Part shown: positions 1-6,758 of the stretch, piece by piece
How positions within the stretch are numbered: the first letter of the stretch is position 1
How the letters are laid out: the number at the start of each line of letters is the position of its first letter
Virus record (IMG/VR): IMGVR_UViG_3300049483_000063
Coordinates: 1 to 23,915 of that record
Length of the DNA stretch: 23,915 nucleotides
Strand: one strand, 5' to 3'
From: a virus
Position numbers and translations under genes: made by a program
The notes under the pieces: generated by a model
Told to the model about the DNA's origin: nothing
The model's database searches: none
Seen by the model: the letters and a program-made list of their open reading frames with translations, nothing else

Positions 1-135
1 CCCCTGCGTCGTCACGGCCACGCCCGCCTGGCCTGTCTTCCCGCTCTGGATTTTCGACAGCACGTCATCGAAGTGCGTCTGCAGGGCGGCGCTGATCGGC
101 TTCGGGTCCAGAGGCGTGTTGATGGTCGGCGGCAC
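1..135 (-). CDS. Partial gene running off the left edge
   Basis: An open minus-strand frame starts at a GTG three bases beyond the holin stop and reads PPTINTPLDPKPISAALQTH, then FDDVLSKIQSGKTGQAGVAV to the edge (45 codons). The composition looks like real protein. The frame is also open upstream through the holin gene, so the true start is uncertain; CAGG five bases before the GTG is a weak ribosome binding site. No function can be given. Confidence 0.45.
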   Translation of the reverse strand, partial: MPPTINTPLDPKPISAALQTHFDDVLSKIQSGKTGQAGVAVTTQG

Positions 136-137
136 GA

Positions 138-530
138 CTACCTGGCTCCCGTCGTCGCCGCCACCCGTACGTCCGACAGCACCGCCGCGGTGCCCATCCG
201 GATCTTGCCGAGCGTCTGCTGCGCCAGCGCGTGCGCCTCCTCCGTGCTCACGCCGGGCAGCGCATCCGCGGCCAGCTTCAGGTAGTGCTGCGCCTTTTCT
301 GCCGCGGCGACCGACACGCCGGCCTTGAGGCGAGCCGAGGCCCACTCCTCGGTCTGCGCCACGAGTTGCGCGGTGAGATGCTCGAGCTTCGCGCGCTTCT
401 CGGCGTCAACGGTCAGCCCGAGTTTCTGGAGGGCCTTCAGCGCGAGGCCCACGATCAGCGTCGAGAGGATCGGCGCCACAATGGCGAAGACGACGGCGAC
501 GATTTGGGTGGTGAGATCAGTCGGTTCCAT
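138..530 (-). CDS. Holin, LLH type
   Basis: 130 residues. One transmembrane helix at about 8-33 (TQIVAVVFAIVAPILSTLIV) is followed by LQKLGLTVDAEKRAKLEHLT and a long amphipathic region ending GVSTEEAHALAQQTLGKIRM. This layout (N-terminal span, 'G[IL].VDA..R..LE', C-terminal helix with an acidic turn) matches the LLH superfamily of phage holins. It would let the endolysin encoded two genes upstream cross the membrane. ATG with GGGAGA about five bases upstream; 18 bases after the lipoprotein stop. The family call is by pattern. Confidence 0.75.
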   Translation of the reverse strand: MEPTDLTTQIVAVVFAIVAPILSTLIVGLALKALQKLGLTVDAEKRAKLEHLTAQLVAQTEEWASARLKAGVSVAAAEKAQHYLKLAADALPGVSTEEAHALAQQTLGKIRMGTAAVLSDVRVAATTGAR

Positions 531-548
531 GAGGTCTCCCGCGCACGC

Positions 549-2168
549 CTACCGGCGCGCGATCAGAATGGCCGCCTCGCGGCCGGTGAAGGTGACGGCC
601 TCGCCGGCGGCCGCCGTGAAGGTGCCGAGTGACGCGCCCGTGAGGGCGTCGTACCAGGTGCCCGTGATGGCCTGTCGTGCGGTCAGCCGGAGCGTGCCGG
701 TGATGGCGAGCGGCAGGCAGACAACCTCCGGCTCGCGCGTGGCGCAGTACATCCGCAGGACCGTCGTGCCGTCGCAGTCGAACGGCCGGCCCGGGAAGTT
801 GCTGTTACAGTTCTGGGTCTGCCAGGTCGGCAGGTCAGCCGGCAGGAGCGCGCGCGTGGCCACGATGCCCGCGAGCGTCGCGTCGAAGTGCTCGCTCTCC
901 CAGAGGTTCGCCGGCCGGTTGCGCGAGGGGTCGACCTTGCCGAAGATCCCCGCGCCGCTGTGATAGACGTAGCCCGCGCCACCCGCCAGCCAGGTCATCG
1001 CGGCATACATCGTGAGCCGGAGCGGATCCGCGTCCTGCTCGACGCTCGAGGTCGGGCCTTTGCCCTCGTTGTTCGTCCAAGCCGCCGGCGGCGGCGCGCA
1101 GAATTGCATCTCCCACGGCTGCCTGACGTAGCGCCACGGCCCGCCCTCGCCGCCGCTCCAGCGGTCGAGGTGCTTGGTCCTGACCGTGGCCCACTCTCCG
1201 TACTGCTCACCCGTGCCACACCCATCCATCCCGGTCGTGGCTGCCGTCGTGGCGACCGGAATGCTCGAGCTGGCCCGGATCCGCTCAGCCAGGCGGCGCA
1301 GCTCGTCAGGCCCGATCGCCGTGGCCGAGCCGTCTCCCCAGGCCTCGTTGCCGACTTCCCAGAGCTGGATCTTGTGCTCGCGGCCGCGGGACATCGCGAG
1401 GAACCGGTCGACGACGGCCGCGCGATCGGCCTCGGTTGGCACCGAGTCCACCCCACCGAGGATCGTCCACTGGACCCGGAGCCCGTGCGCGTAGGCCAGG
1501 TCCGTCACGCCGGCGATCGCCACGTCGAAGCCGGGGACTCGCGGGTCTGCCACCCGATCGAACCAGAGGCCCACTGGCCCGACGACCCCAAGGATGCGCA
1601 CGTAGTCGACGCCGCGCTTCGCCAGTTCGTCGAAGTGCCGCACCAGCCGCACCTGGTCGTGCTGCCAGCCCCAGACGCCCCAGAACAGCGTGGCTCCAGT
1701 CGCCAGCCACTCCCCGTCGGCGTCGGCGAACGCACGCCCCTGCAGCCGCACAGCGCCTCGGCGGGCCTGATACTGAGGCGGCTTCGGCGCCAGCGAGACG
1801 TTGACGAAGTTGACGCCGCAGAGCTTGACGCGCACGTCGCGCGCGGGCTCGTAGCCCTCGGCGCCGACCGACACGAGATACTCTCCCTCCGCCTCCACGA
1901 AGAGGCCGAGCGAGGTGACGTTGCCGGATCCATCCGCCAGGCCAACACGGCCGGCGACGGTCGCGAGTGCGCCTGGAATCTTGTGGTCGGCCTTGACCTC
2001 CGCCGGCGTCGCCAGCCCGGAAGAGGCTCCCTGGTAGACATGCACGGTCAGCCCGCACGTCACCGGCGGTGTGACAGGCGGGGTCACGACCGGAGGTTTG
2101 ACCGGGACGCAGCTCGTCAGCAGCAGCGCAACACCCAGGGCGACGACGGCAATCCACGTGCGTCTCAT
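549..2168 (-). CDS. Lipoprotein with glycoside hydrolase clan A-like domain
   Basis: 539 residues. Lipobox LLLTSC with Cys20, followed by a Pro/Thr/Val linker and no Asp at +2, so outer-membrane anchoring is likely. Residues about 38-128 are a small beta-sandwich resembling carboxypeptidase-regulatory domains, with C38 and C117. Residues about 140-470 look like a TIM-barrel glycosidase: LFWGVWGWQHDQVRLVRHFD, RVQWTILGG, and QLWEVGNEAWGDG, whose N274-E275 is the acid/base pair of clan GH-A. E368 in TNNEGKGP is a candidate nucleophile. LTMYAAMTWLAGGAGYVYHS and a C-terminal strand domain (GTWYDALTGASLGTFTAAAG) resemble DUF4038/collagenase-type C-termini. GGAGG stands about seven bases before the ATG. 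Substrate is unknown. Confidence 0.78.
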   Translation of the reverse strand: MRRTWIAVVALGVALLLTSCVPVKPPVVTPPVTPPVTCGLTVHVYQGASSGLATPAEVKADHKIPGALATVAGRVGLADGSGNVTSLGLFVEAEGEYLVSVGAEGYEPARDVRVKLCGVNFVNVSLAPKPPQYQARRGAVRLQGRAFADADGEWLATGATLFWGVWGWQHDQVRLVRHFDELAKRGVDYVRILGVVGPVGLWFDRVADPRVPGFDVAIAGVTDLAYAHGLRVQWTILGGVDSVPTEADRAAVVDRFLAMSRGREHKIQLWEVGNEAWGDGSATAIGPDELRRLAERIRASSSIPVATTAATTGMDGCGTGEQYGEWATVRTKHLDRWSGGEGGPWRYVRQPWEMQFCAPPPAAWTNNEGKGPTSSVEQDADPLRLTMYAAMTWLAGGAGYVYHSGAGIFGKVDPSRNRPANLWESEHFDATLAGIVATRALLPADLPTWQTQNCNSNFPGRPFDCDGTTVLRMYCATREPEVVCLPLAITGTLRLTARQAITGTWYDALTGASLGTFTAAAGEAVTFTGREAAILIARR

Positions 2169-2713
2169 GCGTGCACCTCCGCGGCCGGCGGTCGCTTGCC
2201 GGCGAGCGCCTCCGCCACCGTGACCTCGGTCGTTTCAACGTGGCAGGCATCCCAGCCGTACGGGTAGATCCGGGTGAACGGGGGGCCGGCGTTGATGACC
2301 CCGTCGAGCACGGCGCGCGGCTCGGGCGCCAGGCCCCACAGCACGCCGGTCCGGAGGCCCTCCTGCCGGGCGCACCAGGCGAGCATGAACACGTACCGGT
2401 TTGAGGGATGGAGGGGCGCGTCATCGTCCAACACGTCGGCCGCCAGCGCCTCCGTGCGGCCATCCTGTCCGATACAGGAATGGAACCCGCGCTTCACCTG
2501 ACTGTTCCCCGCCTTGTAGGCGGCCAGCTCATCCTCCGGACTGCGGTAGGCGTCCTGAATGCGCGGCCGGAAGCCGAACTGCTCCAGCCGCCCTAGCACG
2601 CGACGAAGCGGATCGCGGAAGGCCGGGAAACACTCACCAAGACGATTCGAGTTCCGAATCAGCCGTGCCTCTTCAGTCATCGTCTCGCTTTCGACGCGGG
2701 CGCCCCGGCCCAT
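2165..2713 (-). CDS. Endolysin-like M15-type peptidase
   Basis: 182 residues. Probably a metallopeptidase that cuts peptidoglycan cross-links during lysis. Motifs: FGFRPRIQDAYRSPEDELAA (the helix before the zinc site), GFHSCIGQ with H78, LAADVLDD with D93 and GWDACHVE with H158 and E160, giving the His-Asp-His set and general-base Glu of the VanY/M15 group; the first His to Asp gap is longer than in the textbook SxHxxGxAxD. No signal peptide, so a holin must release it. Start: ATG at 2713 has GGGGGAGG seven bases upstream; an ATG 11 codons later (2680) begins closer to the conserved part but has a weaker site. Its stop overlaps the lipoprotein gene (ATGA). Confidence 0.82.
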   Translation of the reverse strand: MGRGARVESETMTEEARLIRNSNRLGECFPAFRDPLRRVLGRLEQFGFRPRIQDAYRSPEDELAAYKAGNSQVKRGFHSCIGQDGRTEALAADVLDDDAPLHPSNRYVFMLAWCARQEGLRTGVLWGLAPEPRAVLDGVINAGPPFTRIYPYGWDACHVETTEVTVAEALAGKRPPAAEVHA

Positions 2714-2765
2714 CCCCCGGCCTCCCCCGAGTCCATCGGGCGACCAGGGCACCCGCCACGCCTGC

Positions 2766-2876
2766 CTACCGAGTGATCCGGCTCACCAGCCACGCGGCGA
2801 GCGCCCAGCCGAAGCCGGCGAAGAACCCGACTGCGGCCCATACGCCAATCTGATACAGACTGATCACTAATGGCAT
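2766..2876 (-). CDS. 36-residue membrane peptide
   Basis: Short gene reading MPLVISLYQIGVWAAVGFFA, then GFGWALAAWLVSRITR and a TAG stop. Almost the whole peptide (residues about 4-31) is one hydrophobic helix rich in Gly, Ala and Trp, ending in a positively charged SRITR. AGAGGAG stands six bases before the ATG, one of the best ribosome binding sites in the window, and the gene fits neatly between the membrane protein and the endolysin. A small holin, antiholin or lysis accessory peptide is possible from position; nothing in the sequence proves it. Confidence 0.65.
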   Translation of the reverse strand: MPLVISLYQIGVWAAVGFFAGFGWALAAWLVSRITR

Positions 2877-2889
2877 ACTCAGCTCCTCT

Positions 2890-3315
2890 CTACCTCGGCG
2901 GTCGAATCACGTCGCAGGCATCCCGCGCCACGCGCGCGGAATAGTCGCTCCCCTGCACGACGTTGCGGCACGTCTGCCGCTGCACCATCAGCATCAGCTC
3001 CTTGTACGCGCGGTCCTCCTGCGCGAAGGCGCCCATGGTGATGCTGGCGGACGCCTGCGCGGATCGCGTCGTTGAGACCGCGTCGAGGATCATCCGCTGG
3101 TTGTCAAGGATCATCCGCTGGTTGCCGGAGAACTGCGCGAGTAGGAACTGCAACATCACCCACGCGAACACGGTCCCCACGCCTCCAACCAGGATGAGCT
3201 GCACCCACCAGGGGCGTTGGCCCTGCGACGCGGCGGCCCGGCGATCGCTCAACTCGTCCTTGAGTTCGTCGAGGCTGACCCGCGTGGGTCCGATGTCCGT
3301 GTTGCTGTGGTCCAT
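2890..3315 (-). CDS. Single-span membrane protein with heptad duplication
   Basis: 141 residues. Residues 1-35 are hydrophilic and probably cytoplasmic (LDELKDELSDRRAAASQGQ). Residues 36-60 are one transmembrane helix (WWVQLILVGGVGTVFAWVML). The rest is a helical tail with the tandem NQRMILD-NQRMILD at 65-78, a further helix (FAQEDRAYKELMLMVQRQ) and two cysteines (C116, C134). AAGGA stands seven bases before the ATG. Topology (short N-terminus in, coiled tail out) is like an i-spanin or other lysis-associated membrane protein, but no o-spanin partner of usual size is seen, so the role remains open. Confidence 0.7.
   Translation of the reverse strand: MDHSNTDIGPTRVSLDELKDELSDRRAAASQGQRPWWVQLILVGGVGTVFAWVMLQFLLAQFSGNQRMILDNQRMILDAVSTTRSAQASASITMGAFAQEDRAYKELMLMVQRQTCRNVVQGSDYSARVARDACDVIRPPR
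3086..3124. repeat. 21-bp tandem duplication inside the membrane-protein gene
   Basis: The 18 bases AGGATCATCCGCTGGTTG at 3086-3103 recur at 3107-3124 without mismatch, a period of 21 bases (seven codons). It encodes the doubled NQRMILD heptapeptide. Confidence 0.95.
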
Positions 3316-3344
3316 GATGCGGTCCTTATAATGAGGATCGTGGT

Positions 3345-3707
3345 CTACTTCTTCGGCTCCGGCTTCGGCGCCTCTGGCGCTTTCGTCTCGGCCACATACC
3401 GCCACTGCCCGTCCTGCCCGCGCGCCAGCGTGTAGCCGGGCCGCACCAGCGTTTGCAGATAGGGGCGCGCCTGCGCCTCGAGCGTGGCGAGCTGGCCCTG
3501 CAGCGCGGCGATCTGGAGCCGGATGTTCTGCGCCTGCAGGTCGACCGACTGGAGCTTCAGCGCGTCCACCTCGTTCAGTTGGGGTATAATTGGTGTTGTG
3601 GTCGTTTCCGCCTTGGATACGGCTTGTTTCCCGGCGTCAGACTGCGGGCTAGCCGTGCTCGTAGCCACGACCAATAGCGCGAGCACTAAAGGAGCCAACT
3701 GCTTCAT
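3345..3707 (-). CDS. Secreted coiled-coil protein of unknown function
   Basis: 120 residues. Signal peptide at 1-20 ([20 protein letters not shown]) without a lipobox cysteine, so a soluble periplasmic or exported protein is expected. Residues about 43-85 form a coiled coil ([20 protein letters not shown], then [13 protein letters not shown]). [16 protein letters not shown] strand segment and a Pro/Lys-rich tail ([11 protein letters not shown]) end the protein. ATG start with GAGG eight bases upstream; this ribosome binding site lies within the first codons of the opposite-strand endonuclease gene. It sits in the lysis region, but it has neither the lipobox nor the transmembrane span of classic spanins. 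Function not recognised. Confidence 0.72.
   Translation of the reverse strand: MKQLAPLVLALLVVATSTASPQSDAGKQAVSKAETTTTPIIPQLNEVDALKLQSVDLQAQNIRLQIAALQGQLATLEAQARPYLQTLVRPGYTLARGQDGQWRYVAETKAPEAPKPEPKK
3585..3590 (+). promoter_or_regulatory. Possible promoter -10 box for the endonuclease gene
   Basis: A perfect TATAAT on the plus strand lies about 115 bases before the endonuclease start, inside the minus-strand coiled-coil gene. No good -35 hexamer stands at 16-18 bases upstream, and chance occurrence is possible, so this is weak support for independent transcription. Confidence 0.3.
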
Positions 3708-4305
3708 GGGACCAGCCTCAATGAACATCACGGGACAACGATACGGGAAGCTTCTCGTGCTGCGTAAAACGAACGATCGCAACGTGAGTAATAGCCCGAT
3801 CTGGCTTTGCCTCTGCGACTGCGGTTCGACCAAGCTTATTGGTCAGAACGTCTTGCGCCAAGGCGGTAGCCGGGGCATAAGTTGCGGTTGCAATCGAAGC
3901 GAAGCCAATCGAATCACCAGCTTCGTGCACGGCCACGGCGGCAGTAAGAACAGCGTTAGGAGCCCGGAATATTTGGCTTGGTCTGGGGCGAAGTACCGAT
4001 GCCACAACCCAAACTCTGGAAATTTTAGATACTACGGCGCGCGTGGAATTGAAATGTGCGAAGAATGGCGCGGTTCCTTCGCGTCCTTTTTGCGAGACAT
4101 GGGATTGCGGCCAAGCCCGCACCTTACCCTGGACCGAATCGACAACGACGGACCATACTCCCCAGAGAATTGCCGATGGGCAGACCGATCTACTCAAACG
4201 CGAAACCGAAGAAGAGGCGCATGGGCGCACCTCGCAACAACCCCGCACTGCCCAAAATGCCACTGTTTCTTGCCCGCCTCCGGTAGCTGTAGTCGCTGCG
4301 AGTAA
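3706..4305 (+). CDS. HNH/homing-endonuclease-like protein on the opposite strand
   Basis: 199 residues from ATG 3706, or 194 from ATG 3721. It is the only plus-strand gene. Order of motifs: [14 protein letters not shown]; a Cys cluster (LCLCDCG and, later, ISCGCNR); [33 protein letters not shown]; then [20 protein letters not shown] with TQTRNRR, the conserved end of a family of phage-borne HNH/AP2-like mobile endonucleases. A further zinc-knuckle-like tail ([17 protein letters not shown]) is added. G+C is low for the window (62 of 120 bases over 3961-4080 against 79 of 120 over 17041-17160), pointing to transfer. AAAGGAG lies 11 bases before the first ATG; the family usually begins near the second. 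Probably a selfish gene. Confidence 0.85.
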   Translation: MGPASMNITGQRYGKLLVLRKTNDRNVSNSPIWLCLCDCGSTKLIGQNVLRQGGSRGISCGCNRSEANRITSFVHGHGGSKNSVRSPEYLAWSGAKYRCHNPNSGNFRYYGARGIEMCEEWRGSFASFLRDMGLRPSPHLTLDRIDNDGPYSPENCRWADRSTQTRNRRRGAWAHLATTPHCPKCHCFLPASGSCSRCE

Positions 4306-4371
4306 CACCTCCGGCGCCTGCGCGAAGGCGACCGACGACACGAGGCAGAGCGCAAGCACGATCCGCTTCAC
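4306..4371 (-). pseudogene. Start of a signal-peptide gene, apparently cut by the endonuclease gene
   Basis: A GTG start overlaps the fibre stop (GTGA) and has AGGAG eight bases upstream, so translation here is very likely. The first 18 residues, MKRIVLALCLVSSVAFAQ, are a signal peptide, then APEV. Beyond this the frame runs antisense through the opposite-strand endonuclease gene; it happens to stay open to 3718, but its composition there (many Cys, Trp, Ser and Val in no pattern) looks like a shadow. I read it as the 5' remnant of a secreted-protein gene whose body was lost or replaced. A genuine 217-residue product cannot be excluded from sequence alone. Confidence 0.5.
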
Positions 4372-6758
4372 TGGCGTTTCTCCTGCAGTGCGGCGATCTG
4401 CGCTTCAAGGGCTTGGATACGAGCGAGTAGAGAGACAGGCGTCAGCTCTGGACTGAGGCAGCCGACGGAGGTGACGATCCCATACTCTGTCGTGATGGTG
4501 TCGACCCCGGCTCCACACGACGCAGCGTTCACCCCGTCGGTGCGATACCACAACTGCCCAGACGTCTGCACGACGGGATACCCGCTCGTCGCCGTCGGCA
4601 GACCGGAGGCATAGATTCTGTCGGCCACATAGAAGGCAGCCCACGGGTCGGTGGCCGTCCCAAGGTTGCGGTCGTCGGCGCTGTAGAACCCGCCCGATCC
4701 CAACACCACGCCGTAGCTTCCCGCTTCGAGCGTCAGGCTGCCGGAGTTTCCATGTATGTAGAGCGACCCGCCGTTTGAGTACAGGTAGGTGCCGTCACTC
4801 CACCGAACTTGGTTACTTGTTCCTGTTCCGGCCGTGAACAGAATGCCACTACTGTCGAGGGTGACGTTGCCGCCCCCGAACGTCGCCGACACGCCGCTGA
4901 TGCTGCCTGCGGTGATCGTGCCAAGGTCTGCGGCAATCGCCGACAGCGTGGACGTGGAGATCCGATCGGCCGTGATGCTCGCCGCCCGGATATGCCCCGG
5001 CCCGATCTGCCGCTGCATTTCGACGTTGTCGACATACACGTCGGAGTAGGTGCCCGTCGTGCGCGTCCAGTTGTAGACCGACAGCGTCACCCACTGCACG
5101 CCCGAGGGCACGGTGTAGGTGTAGGACAGGGCGTTCCATCCGGCCGCAAGCGCGCCATCCGACAGCAGGTCGGTGAAGCTACTGCGCGTCGTGCCGCCGA
5201 ACGTCCCGCTGCCGGCCGTCACCCGCGTGACGTAGGCCGACGACGATGACTCCTGCATCCGCACGTAGATCCCGGTCGTCGTGCCGCTCGCGTGATAGAG
5301 ATCCAGCGCGACGCGGTAGGTCTGCCCGGCCTGCACGGGCACCGCCGTGTAGCCCACCCCGATCGTGAGTGTGGACGGCGGAGACAGCACGTAGAGGCCG
5401 GGCCCGTTCGTGCCGCCGCTCGCGAATCCATACCCCGCGCTGGCACTCGCCGTGCCCTCCACTTGCGCCCACCCCACGGCTTGCACGGCCGTCGTGCCGC
5501 CCTCGAACAAGCCGTTTTTCACGACGTTGTCACCGAAGCCCGTGGCGTTGATCGCGCCGACGTTGATCGTGCCCGTCGTGATGTTCCCGCCGTTGATCGC
5601 GGTCAGGCCCGCGCCGTCGCCGACGAACGTCAGCGTCCCGGCCGACCCGTCCCACTTCATCGACGCGCCGGCCATGTTCCCGACGCAGAAGTCGTACGAC
5701 GCATCGGCCGCCTTGCCCATCCACACGCCCGTCCCGCTCGCGCACGACGTCGGCAGCGTGGCCCCGAGCGCAAACGAGGGCACCGCGGGCGCGAGCCGGA
5801 TCGTGTTCGACGTCCCGTCGAACAGCTTCAGGTCGATCCCGTGCAACTCGAACGCCTGGTCAGACGCACGGAAGTAGTGCCCATTCGTGGCCGCGTACGT
5901 CCCAGCAATTAGGCCGTACTCCGTCGTGGCCGTGATGCCCCGCAGATTCCCGAGCCGCGTGCGGACGGTGCGGTTCGCGGCGACCGGCGCCGTGGCCCAC
6001 GTCACGACCTGCGAGTACGGGCTGTTGATGGCATAGGCGCCGTCTACCGCGCTGATCTCGTGATAGCCGTTGCCACTCACCCCGTAGTCGAGCGCGAGGC
6101 TGTCAATCTGGACGTCCGTCGCCGGCGTCATCGTGCCGCCCGTGCCGCCACTCGTCCCGCGCGTGAACGTCCATCGCTGCTCGCCCGATCCGTCGAGATA
6201 GCCCGACACCGTCCCGACGCAGTCGCCAATCGTGAGCGTCCCCGCGGCCCGCGAGAACGACCGGAGGACCACCCAGTCGCCAGACTCGAAGGTCTGCATG
6301 TCGGAGGCGCTCGGCAGATCCCGCACAAACAGATACGCCGCGGCCTCGTAGGCTGGGCACGCAAAGACGTGCGACACGACGGCCACCGACTTGGTGATGA
6401 TCTGCCCGCCCGCGAGCGCCTGTTCGAGGTCGGCGATGAACGCCTTGACGTGCATCTCGTCCGCAAAGAGGTAGCGGAAGTCGGCCCCGCCCGCGTTGTC
6501 GATCCGCCAGCCCGTCGTCTGCGACACGTAGGACGGCAGCCCGATGTAGCCGGAGACGCCCGTGTTGCCCGTCGTGCCGTCCGTGGTGAATCCGCCGCTC
6601 GTGACGGTCAGGCCCCCGGTGAGGGTGATAATCGTCCCATCGGCCGTGACGACCGCCGATCCCATCACGATCTTGCTGGCGTAGAGACTCTGGGCCTGCG
6701 CCACGCCGGCGAGCGACGCGACAAGGAGAAGTGCAGTCAGCCAGGTGATGCGCCTCAT
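4368..6758 (-). CDS. Fibre-like tail protein with signal peptide and carbohydrate-binding-like domain
   Basis: 796 residues. Residues 1-22 are a textbook Sec signal peptide (RRITWLTALLLVASLAGVAQ, AxA-type cleavage), odd for a virion part. Residues 24-130 hold fibre-like beta repeats and a helix (YLFADEMHVKAFIADLEQAL). Residues about 412-582 resemble a CBM_4_9 jelly roll (VVKNGLFEGG, QAGQTYRVALDLY, VQWVTLSVYNW, DVYVDNVEMQ). Residues 590-622 (IRAASITADRIS, LGTITAGSISG) are the kind of repeat seen after tip-attachment domains. The C-terminus has a peptidase-free tip (ADDRNLGTATDPWAAFYVAD) and a short coiled coil (LLARIQALEAQIAALQE). ATG overlaps the hub stop. It likely binds host glycans; the target is unknown. 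Confidence 0.78.
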   Translation of the reverse strand: MRRITWLTALLLVASLAGVAQAQSLYASKIVMGSAVVTADGTIITLTGGLTVTSGGFTTDGTTGNTGVSGYIGLPSYVSQTTGWRIDNAGGADFRYLFADEMHVKAFIADLEQALAGGQIITKSVAVVSHVFACPAYEAAAYLFVRDLPSASDMQTFESGDWVVLRSFSRAAGTLTIGDCVGTVSGYLDGSGEQRWTFTRGTSGGTGGTMTPATDVQIDSLALDYGVSGNGYHEISAVDGAYAINSPYSQVVTWATAPVAANRTVRTRLGNLRGITATTEYGLIAGTYAATNGHYFRASDQAFELHGIDLKLFDGTSNTIRLAPAVPSFALGATLPTSCASGTGVWMGKAADASYDFCVGNMAGASMKWDGSAGTLTFVGDGAGLTAINGGNITTGTINVGAINATGFGDNVVKNGLFEGGTTAVQAVGWAQVEGTASASAGYGFASGGTNGPGLYVLSPPSTLTIGVGYTAVPVQAGQTYRVALDLYHASGTTTGIYVRMQESSSSAYVTRVTAGSGTFGGTTRSSFTDLLSDGALAAGWNALSYTYTVPSGVQWVTLSVYNWTRTTGTYSDVYVDNVEMQRQIGPGHIRAASITADRISTSTLSAIAADLGTITAGSISGVSATFGGGNVTLDSSGILFTAGTGTSNQVRWSDGTYLYSNGGSLYIHGNSGSLTLEAGSYGVVLGSGGFYSADDRNLGTATDPWAAFYVADRIYASGLPTATSGYPVVQTSGQLWYRTDGVNAASCGAGVDTITTEYGIVTSVGCLSPELTPVSLLARIQALEAQIAALQEKRQ

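Noticed and set aside
2890-3707. Overlapping i-spanin/o-spanin pair
   Set aside because: The 120-residue protein lacks a lipobox cysteine and the two genes do not overlap in the classic way; only a loose resemblance in topology.
3718-4305. Continuation of the signal-peptide ORF as a 217-residue protein
   Set aside because: The part beyond about residue 22 is antisense to the endonuclease gene, which has clear family motifs on the other strand; kept only as an alternative.
4368-6758. Diversity-generating retroelement target in the fibre gene
   Set aside because: No reverse transcriptase, template repeat or C-type lectin end is visible in the window.
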